DNA of 64,000 bases from the NCBI GenBank assembly GCA_964514655.1, contig CAZEQY010000005.1, forward strand, positions 1 to 64,000, read 5' to 3'. Source of the DNA: SZAS-7 sp964514655. GTDB taxonomy: Bacteria > Chlamydiota > Chlamydiia > Chlamydiales > FEN-1388. Of the stretch, positions 10,601 through 17,500 are shown one piece after another. The translations under genes and the position numbers were made by a program. The notes beneath the pieces were generated by a model. It ran no database searches and was not told the DNA's origin. It saw only the letters and a program-made list of their open reading frames with translations. Positions within the stretch are counted from its first letter, which is position 1, and every line of letters starts with the position of its first letter.

Positions 10601-12560
10601 GGTTTACGTGGTAGGCTAAAATGGCTTCGAGGATGTTTGGTAAAATGGTTTTAGCAAGCTCTTGGAGCTGTTCACTGCGCTTAAGGTGGTTTTTAAGGCG
10701 ATCAAGGGCTGTTGCTTCTTCTTCTGAGGGCTGTAAAAAGCCAAGAATTTTATATGTTAAGAACTTGACGATTTCCTTTAGCTCAGGAAGGTGTACTTTA
10801 TGCTCTTCAGCTTGATCTAGTGTTGTCAGTCGTTCTGTCTGCGTGTATATGCCCATGATGTGAGATGCAAGAAGGTCGACAACACTTTCCCGCAGGTTGC
10901 TTGTACGTAAAAAGGGCGGTAGAAGGCTATTAAAGAGCTCTTTAGAGAGTATGCGTTCCATCATCTCTTCGGATGCTTCTTTTGCATGGGCTTCTTTATC
11001 TAGGGCTGTTGCTAGTTCGGTTACTGTTTGAGAGACGCTTTGGGCAATGTCTTCAACAAGTTCTGCAATGGCTTTTTCCGGCGCGCTGTCTTTATCCTGA
11101 AGTGCCGCTTGCGTGATGATATGGATAAGAGCGCGTAAGACCTTGTCTACATATTTTTTTGCCTGTGGATTTGCCTTGGACTTGACTGCATGGCAGATAA
11201 GTTCGTTGATAAAGGGGTAGCTTGTAAGATCTAGGGAGTTTTCTTCTAGTAAACCTCTAGCATATTTGAGCGCTATATCAATCCACTTTGCAAATTCGTT
11301 GTTATTACGTGGGGCAAGGGCTTTTTCTGCCTCTTTGCCATCGTGGGTGATGGTATCTAGCTGTTCAACTACCTCTATAACATAAGGAGCAAGCCACGAA
11401 TAAAACTGATCTAACAGCCACTCAGGAGGAATAATAGAAGGCAATAGGGCCTGTAGTTCCTCTTGTTTAATTTTTTGCTGTATTATCTGCTTAATAGCTT
11501 GGACTGCGAGTGTATGTTTAGTAACTTCTTCGTCGGCTTCGACTGTCTGAAGGTTGTTACGAAGCTCCGGAAACACCCGCACAGCTTCATGTGTGATGTG
11601 TTCTATAAATTCTACATTGGTACCTTCTGGAAAAATATGGGTATAGATGGTGCGAATGCTAGATCCTATTGAGTTCAAAAGCCATGTACGGGCGCCATCT
11701 AGTTCATCTTTATCTTCAGCATAGGTAAAGTCGCCTTTTAGAAGACGCACAAAAACGTTACTGAGAAATTCATTGGCGACAGGAGCTTTAGTGTTTTCTT
11801 TTGCAGTAGTATCGATGTAGGTGACGATATCGTGTACGAGTTTATCAAGCCCGGGAGTAGTTTCTTCAGTTACTAAAACATCGCTTTTACGGGTGAGGGC
11901 GGTGTAAATGCTTTCTAGCTTCTCTGCTAATGTGTTACTTAGAGTCTCCCAGGTGACATCTTCTACACCAATGGTTTCTTTTGCGTAGGAGATAACTTGC
12001 TCTGAATTTGCAGGTTTTTTACCTTGAAGTAGCGAGCGGATATATTCTGGTATTTTTGTGTCGTGAATGCCATCTGGAAAGGCTTTTCGAAGGAGTTTTT
12101 CTGTTAGGTTTTTAAAGTGCTGCTTGGTGTCTATGCCCTCTTTTAGAAATTCCTTTTTACCCATTTTAATGATCATGGCTACAAAGTGATCGGCAGCTTG
12201 ATCTGGCGTAAGATCTTCCGGATTTTCAACACCTTTTGAAATAAACACATCGCAAATATGAGCAAGAAGATGCTCTATAGCTTCTTGAATGCTGCTTTGC
12301 CCGCCTTTTAGCACGTTGCTATCAGCAACGATTTTATTTGTGAGGTCTTGAGAAATGGAATGGATGACATCGCCGCAGGCAGATTGCATGACGCGAAACT
12401 TTTTTGCTTCCTCCGGCGTCGTGGTGTGGCGTAGGTACATGGGAACAACAATGCGGCCAACGGCCTGGGCCGTCCCATTGCGCGCACCTTCGTAGACGTA
12501 TGACATGCCATATGCCACCCCATTTGCAATTCGCCCAAAAAGTCCAGTTGGTTCAGCCAT
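7683..12560 (-). CDS. Giant helical repeat protein, unknown function (paralogue B)
   Basis: This 1625-residue paralogue of the 1656-aa protein at 55-5025 shares its length, helical composition and order of LLPxFL-type units (LLPPFLRTSNLRESVVDLL, ALPEFLRQIFTKETAATFA, ILPDFMHKFVTHEKLLQWF). The Pro-rich start is missing; instead it opens MAEPTGLFGRIANGVAYG. The C-terminal portion again has hydrophobic helices ending in VTYLSVRLSLAKRLHTFI. The start codon follows GGGGAT closely. The two copies are about 2.7 kb apart, with the secreted jelly-roll pair and the SprT gene between them, which suggests an old tandem duplication and later insertion. I recognise no catalytic motif. A scaffold-like or host-interacting protein is a guess only. 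Confidence 0.8.
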   Translation of the reverse strand: MAEPTGLFGRIANGVAYGMSYVYEGARNGTAQAVGRIVVPMYLRHTTTPEEAKKFRVMQSACGDVIHSISQDLTNKIVADSNVLKGGQSSIQEAIEHLLAHICDVFISKGVENPEDLTPDQAADHFVAMIIKMGKKEFLKEGIDTKQHFKNLTEKLLRKAFPDGIHDTKIPEYIRSLLQGKKPANSEQVISYAKETIGVEDVTWETLSNTLAEKLESIYTALTRKSDVLVTEETTPGLDKLVHDIVTYIDTTAKENTKAPVANEFLSNVFVRLLKGDFTYAEDKDELDGARTWLLNSIGSSIRTIYTHIFPEGTNVEFIEHITHEAVRVFPELRNNLQTVEADEEVTKHTLAVQAIKQIIQQKIKQEELQALLPSIIPPEWLLDQFYSWLAPYVIEVVEQLDTITHDGKEAEKALAPRNNNEFAKWIDIALKYARGLLEENSLDLTSYPFINELICHAVKSKANPQAKKYVDKVLRALIHIITQAALQDKDSAPEKAIAELVEDIAQSVSQTVTELATALDKEAHAKEASEEMMERILSKELFNSLLPPFLRTSNLRESVVDLLASHIMGIYTQTERLTTLDQAEEHKVHLPELKEIVKFLTYKILGFLQPSEEEATALDRLKNHLKRSEQLQELAKTILPNILEAILAYHVNPKDGLSSEKRAARLSMRFVTIMQTSFNKIESYNNAANKNDWLEENGYTKEHFKEFRKAHNMRPNAKVDMTDFLLHEAALSVMQSLVPKELRDKIIPKEFAFFNIESRLTNLAYTYIKDAYDYSHSMKQLNLQEHRSHTEALKELQIFMQQQLLHGIPAQERTWLEGALRELFAIEEPHEKTLLADFTTTIYLGIIGFIFKNAKTLPEQNPDEIHGNLVLLFGPIANDAHNLFMILNSKERAQTVRQKLTISEADTRAYIKAIGKPEETRVSELNTQELAYWVAARKAIDRLFTDEQWLEALPEFLRQIFTKETAATFAMRAYETVHQTQRELEQEEQVGLEEASKEKGLIQFIDEYIYETVIEHLHELGSSEGVVHTSLPTLLDSLLKEIYRDTTTDMSKIRNIIARRIIYTIVGKLLTDSTPLLDNALRLVQSYNGLDDQKTASLVVETMLPQELTKTPLAKLIISQVVKVELVEYIQDIRSCQERILHNGKEAKSYLESLDGVKPFLIDVIQDLDSTLDSLARNKDVKLSDDFPDYVDNLLKEALLDEELQPIIRSFFHNVVYIILQNAATPKRGQTVQGRFVEVLQELAQDYAEDSSGLTLLKKLLPDETLQEILPDFMHKFVTHEKLLQWFFKPYIQQLEATKQQVLDENIKAPNQNAQDAQKFVKGYLLDQPTKGGLLQYKGTVREVERGILDMLKDNSFVTEYHNAIVSKITHSLEDQGYLSPNFVSDALFNALDDASPLPDDSEFSAHVLQLVFPQGAKDLPVPAVAQNFIWQKLSNTLTRLFTELTTRDLRKLLILDHLIPQTSTNKALVSQRLQVIEDLRNECKANNKPHDFDSRCEAMFTLYTREAAIKKTQDRIQSYHLPSPIKWLVSKVATFVTYLSVRLSLAKRLHTFIDDPQTDDKFRRALWSFVRFKPQVVHVTKGELKQKIDQNLNRLAPPSMQNFLAGHIADFIFNRNLLQILAN

Positions 12561-12644
12561 ATATCCCCATAAAATGAAATAATGATTATATCATAAATGG
12601 ATATTATTCTACAAGATAATTATTAAGATCATATAAATGGCCTA

Positions 12645-13340
12645 TTATACAATTAGGACTATACGCCTCATGAGTGGGATGTCTAGTTTTTTTGCGAGGC
12701 TGTTTACTGCTCGTTCATCATAGGTCATGTTAGTTACTTTTAGCTTATCTTTAATGTTAGCCTCTCCCAGAAAAGCATACGTGGAATTAGATGCCCGCCT
12801 AACAGCTTCAAAAATATGTAAAGCTTCTGTAAGTTCTTGCGTGTTAGATTTTTGAAGGGCAAAAGTTCGAGCATTCACATCCGCACGTGAACAAAAGAAC
12901 TGAGCTGCAATTTCTGATGCTAGTACCGCAACTGCCCGTCCTGCTATACCAATTTTATTGCTAATTGCTATGCCAAGTACTGCGCCAAGGCCTGTGAAAA
13001 TAGTTTGTATTAGCTGGTTACTATAGTTAGCGTTTTGCTTAATATTATAGAGTTCACGAAGAATAAAGTAATTCATCCCGTGAGGAAAATGCTCACGCAT
13101 TGCTTTATTTATGTGTACTGCGGCATCATTTGCTGAAAATTGCATATTAATGCCAGCTGCAGAAGGTCTTATATCATCACATTCAATAAGTTTAACATCC
13201 TGCCTTAGGCCGCTTACTTTACTAGTAAGTCGTTGACTTACCTTATCGTGATCATCCGAAAACTGATGTAAAAACCCTTGTATGAGGCGTGATCCATGAT
13301 ACACCGACAATCCAAAAGCGCAAATATTCAGAAAACTCAT
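12645..13340 (-). CDS. Membrane protein resembling M48 peptidase without zinc ligands
   Basis: The 231-aa protein has the layout of an M48 (Ste24/HtpX-like) peptidase. A helix carries RELYNIKQN at residues 95-103, where M48 proteases have HELGHIKNN. A hydrophobic hairpin follows (about residues 110-150), then CSRADVNARTFALQ, where M48 enzymes have an ExxAD motif. Both zinc histidines are replaced (R95, N99) while E96 is kept, and the third ligand Glu is also missing, so proteolysis is unlikely. The N-terminus (MSFLNICAFGLSVYHGSRLI) could be a membrane segment. The family link is my pattern match and is tentative; otherwise the protein is hypothetical. AAAGGA precedes the start. It lies 98 bases beyond the two lipoprotein genes on the same strand. 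Confidence 0.6.
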   Translation of the reverse strand: MSFLNICAFGLSVYHGSRLIQGFLHQFSDDHDKVSQRLTSKVSGLRQDVKLIECDDIRPSAAGINMQFSANDAAVHINKAMREHFPHGMNYFILRELYNIKQNANYSNQLIQTIFTGLGAVLGIAISNKIGIAGRAVAVLASEIAAQFFCSRADVNARTFALQKSNTQELTEALHIFEAVRRASNSTYAFLGEANIKDKLKVTNMTYDERAVNSLAKKLDIPLMRRIVLIV

Positions 13341-13438
13341 ATAAAATCAATTCCTTTAGCAAAATAAGCAGTGATTATCTCAAGTAACAAGCCACTTTTG
13401 CAAGCTAATTATTGTGAATTGAATATCCAGCAAACTTT

Positions 13439-13987
13439 TTATCTCGCGCCAGCTGCTTGGGAATAGGTCTCCTCGCACACCAACTTCAATTCCTGCGTCT
13501 GAGGATCACTCTCGAAATACTGGAATTTTCCAGCCACGTACCGGATTTCGGCAAGATAAGGTGGTTCTGGTCTTGTTACTTTTTGATTCCAAAAAGCAAT
13601 TTTTAAGCCCATGTTTTCTGGGCGCGGGGGAGAGCAAAAGCTGTATTGGGAGGTGTGATTCTTATAGTTGCAATAGTCTTTAACTGCAGGGTCGTGTAAG
13701 AGCATGGTAAGAAAGTCTCTTACGATAGGCATGGCTAATTTTTTCCCTTCTTCTAGTGTCAGAGTTTTGTCATTCGTAAATGTTAGGCAGTAGGTAATTA
13801 ATGCATTGTCTGTTACGTTTCCAACAAGTATGAGTTTCATGCCGTATTGAGCAGCTACTTTGTTTCCATAGTTTGCAATGGAGTTATCCATTTTCTTTTC
13901 GACAGGTAACTGATAGGTCCTATGACAAGATGCACACGAAAAAACAAGTAATATTCCAATGGATCTAAGTAAACTATTTATGTGCAT
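13439..13987 (-). CDS. Putative lipoprotein, possible immunity protein (copy 2)
   Basis: This 182-aa protein has a hydrophobic N-terminus and a lipobox-like VFSC/CASC sequence at about residues 15-21, so lipidation and envelope anchoring are likely. The body resembles the adjacent upstream protein: an N-terminal helix with 'YG', a helix ending in LHDPAVKDYCNY, a PPRPENMGLKIAFWNQ strand and a terminal 'GKFQYFESDPQ' strand. The pair therefore looks like a diverged tandem duplication. Its ATG lies inside the upstream lipoprotein gene (14-base overlap) and an AAGGAAAG site precedes it, so translation is probably coupled. Both follow the Rhs gene directly. A periplasm-facing immunity role against the Rhs tail is inferred from position only. 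Confidence 0.65.
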   Translation of the reverse strand: MHINSLLRSIGILLVFSCASCHRTYQLPVEKKMDNSIANYGNKVAAQYGMKLILVGNVTDNALITYCLTFTNDKTLTLEEGKKLAMPIVRDFLTMLLHDPAVKDYCNYKNHTSQYSFCSPPRPENMGLKIAFWNQKVTRPEPPYLAEIRYVAGKFQYFESDPQTQELKLVCEETYSQAAGAR

Positions 13988-14507
13988 GACTTTCCTTGTA
14001 CTTAGTAAATGCTGTTTCGTACGATTCTTTCAGTAAAGCCTTATCAGATGAGTAGTAAGTGACAGTTCCATCGATACAAAACACAGATTGGACGTTTGGC
14101 GCAGGTAATGGCGTCTGAGTATTATCATAGAAAGTAATAACAAGTTCGATATTTTTTGAATTGAATGGAAAGTTGAATAAAAAGGGGCGAATTCGCGGTT
14201 CTTGGTTAAATGCATGTAGATACATTTGCATGATTTTACACAAGTGGCCTCTTGCGTCATCAAGCGATGTATGACAATAATCCATAGTGCCATAGTCACA
14301 GCAGATCTTTCGTATTGTTGGGTAATACGAACCTCCTGTCCCCAATAGGTAAAATCCCTTGTCTGCAAGTTGTCGATTAATGCTATTTCGAATATTGTCT
14401 GCAATAATAAAATCAGCGCGATCCTCGCCTGGGGCTGTAATACTGTCGGCAGGTGGTCTTGTGCAGGCGGAAGTAAGAATTATAAGAGTAAAAAATAAAG
14501 TCCTCAT
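13974..14507 (-). CDS. Putative lipoprotein, possible immunity protein (copy 1)
   Basis: The 177-aa product starts MRTLFFTLIILTSAC, a short signal peptide ending in a lipobox with Cys15, so it should be a lipoprotein. The mature part has several cysteines (KICCDYGTMDYC) and a core FNQEPRIRPFLFNFPF, then IELVITFYDN and VTYYSSD. These match the next gene's LHDPAVKDYC, LKIAFWN and FQYFESD in order, which indicates duplication. The start codon is 12 bases after the stop of the Rhs gene, with GAGG in between, so the three genes form one transcription unit. No family is recognised. An immunity or accessory protein for the Rhs tail fits this position, but an unrelated envelope lipoprotein is possible. 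Confidence 0.65.
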   Translation of the reverse strand: MRTLFFTLIILTSACTRPPADSITAPGEDRADFIIADNIRNSINRQLADKGFYLLGTGGSYYPTIRKICCDYGTMDYCHTSLDDARGHLCKIMQMYLHAFNQEPRIRPFLFNFPFNSKNIELVITFYDNTQTPLPAPNVQSVFCIDGTVTYYSSDKALLKESYETAFTKYKESHAHK

Positions 14508-14518
14508 AAGTGCCTCTA

Positions 14519-17500
14519 TTAAAGCATTTTCCGTGTTATTTTTTGAAGAACCATTTTGTATTCATTGCTAGACATGGCATGTTGAGAGCATGGAAAATGT
14601 AGGGGATGACCAACCATCTTTAAATTTCTCTGCCCAAGAAGTAGTCTCAAAGGATCCATTGCAATCGAAACAAAGTCCGACCAACCTAGGTGATTTTCAG
14701 TGCTCATAAACCCTTGTCTATCGTGGAACATTTTAGTTGAAGCAATGCTATCGACTCTGATAACGCCTAACTGCTCTCTAGAAAAGTAATTCGTACTTAA
14801 ATTAAAGGTTTGGCCCCCATTGCTATGGGCCACAACTTGGACGTGACCGGTTGGATTTTCAGCAAGCGTTCTATCCAAGAGCTTTTGGGTGCCGCCAGCA
14901 ATTTGTTTTATGTTTTCTGTTTCTATGCCAAATGCATTTGCAAGAGCGCGAATAAGGTCCATGCATAGACCATTTGATTCTGTATGAGCTAGATACAAGT
15001 CCGGATTTTGACCTTCGAACATATCCGCCCAATCATATAGGTTATTTACGCCACTTTCAAAGTCATTTAAAATGCCATCATGGTAAACTGCTGCAGAACA
15101 GTTTTTTGTTGTGGGGTTGCCAAGAGCCATGCAGTACAATCCAGATGCCATGTGCTTTTTAGGCGGGGCTCCTCGTAGGGTGCGTAAATGGTCTTCGGCG
15201 CGGTCGTTGAGACTGCCAAAGTGTGGTAGGTGATGTACTACTGTTTCTAGGCCGCGGCAAATCCAGTCTTTGACTGTGTGGTAGCTGTCCGAGACGATGT
15301 CACGGAGGCGATCAGTAATTGTGCGGTCTTGGGTGGCATTTTCTTCTTGTAGGCCGTAGAGGTCGATGGAGGTGAGGGGGTTGTTGAGGCAGTATGCGTA
15401 GAGGTTGGGTCCTGCTTTTAGGCCAAGAGGATCTTGGGTGAGCCATTTGCCAAGTGTCGGGTCATAGTAGCGACGGCCAAAGTTGATCATACCAGTTTCA
15501 TCGTCGCATCGCTTGCTGGCAAAGCGCCAGGGGTTTAGGGGAGTTTTTGTGCTTGTTTCTTCATTGCCAAATGCATCAAAGCGGTAGTGTTCGATGATCC
15601 TGCCCTGCATGTCGAGCATAGCTACTACATTACCGATGCGGTCGTGGATAGGGACGTACGTGTTTCCATGGAGTTCGTATGCAACAGCGGCGCCAATTTC
15701 TGCGCCTAATCCCTCGCCCAGGATGCGAAGCTCCTGTATATTGTTGCTAGCGTCTGTAGAGCCAATTTCGTTGTCGCATGCGTAGATATAGTTTGTGCAT
15801 GCTGTCGCTTGCCAGCCAAAGGTGCCAAGGGTGTGGGCCTCTTTTGTTACGCGGCGGTTAAAGCCATCATACGTATATGTGTAGCGTTTGCCATCACTAG
15901 TTTCTACAGCTACTAAGCGATCTAGTGCATCATAGCTATAGCGCGTATCTTGTGTTCCTTCTTTCATTGCAATTCGATTGCCCTTAGCATCATAGGTGAA
16001 GAACCGATATGAGTCTGAAAGCACGCTGTGGAGACTACTTACGGTATAGGTCTTGTCGTTATGACTTAGGCGGTTATAAAGTGAATCATAGCTATAGGTG
16101 TTGCTATTTTCTTGTGTAAGCTGAGATAAAAAGTCGTAGCTAAACTGCTGATCAAAAGCTCCATCGGCATCAATAGTATGAAGCGATAACAGATTGCCAA
16201 CTGCATCAAATTTCTTTGCTTTTTGAGAAAAGTTGTCGTGCTCAATTGTTTTTGTGCGGCCAAGTCTGTCGTGAGTATAAGTAAGTGTACTCTTGTTTAT
16301 AAGTTCACAAGACTTTATCAGGCCGGCAAGATCCCGCTCTACAACAGTGTGTGTATACAGTTCTTCATCTTGTGGGCTCTTTCGTGTGATCTTTTCTAAG
16401 AGTGCCGAATAGCTGTAAGAAATTTTCGACTTGTCGGGAAGTAAAAGCTCGATAGGACGCCCAGCATCATCATAGCTATATGTAATGGTTAGGCCATTTT
16501 CTAGTGTTTCTTTTTTCAGCTCTCCAAAGCTGTTATAGCTACGAGTTGTCCTGTTACCTGTGATGGCATTTGCTAGACTTAGGATGCGATCTTTTGCATC
16601 ATATTTGTATCGATAGTCTAGAGATTTATCAGCAGCAAAGTATCGCTTTACACGCCCTTTTTTGTCGTAGCGGTAGTGAAGAATTGTTCCGTCAGAAAAT
16701 GTATCGCTCCCTTTTTGTCCAAACTCATTGTAGGTATAGCGTGTAACTTTTTCTTCATCAGTGCCTGCGGCTTCAGTGATTGCTGTTAGCTTGCCATTTA
16801 CGTAGCTAAAAAGTGTTACGATTTTATTAAGTTCTTGTTCTTGATGCATGGCAAATTCATGTACACGCACACAGTTTTTGCAAGGGTCATAAAAAAGCTC
16901 TCTTTTTGAAAGTAGCGCCCCATCAGGGTCATAGCTACATACAGTAGAAAGATTGCCGAGCGCGTCGTAAATTTCCTCCGTTACAACGCTGTTGGGTTGT
17001 ATCGTGCGCTTTTTAACAACCGTTTGTCCGTGGTTATTGAGGTGGCGATAGTCTACTTCATAACGAATTTTGTTCCCTTTGGCATCTTTTTTTGACTTGA
17101 GTATACCGTGGGGGTAATAACGAGTTGTCGACTGTGCTTTTTTGCCTTGGATGGATGTTCGAACTGTGCGTAGGTTGCCTTCAGCGTCATAGGTATACTG
17201 CTTAAAGGTTTTTACGCGCTTGTTTTCATCGCGCAAAGATTCATACGTGATGCGGTTCAGAGCATCATATTTATAACGCTTTCCTATAAAGCTTCCGTCA
17301 GATAAAAAGGTGCGCTCCCTATAGATGTTGCCTCGTGCATCGTAGACGTACTTTGTAGTTCTTGTTCCTTGGCGCTTTATACTTGCTTTTCTTCCCGCAT
17401 GATCGTATGTGTGGGCAATTTTTTCTCCTGTCGGGCCTATTTCTAGTACGGGATGAAAGGTGTTATACTGGACCTCACTTTTTGAAAGTACTTTGCCTTT

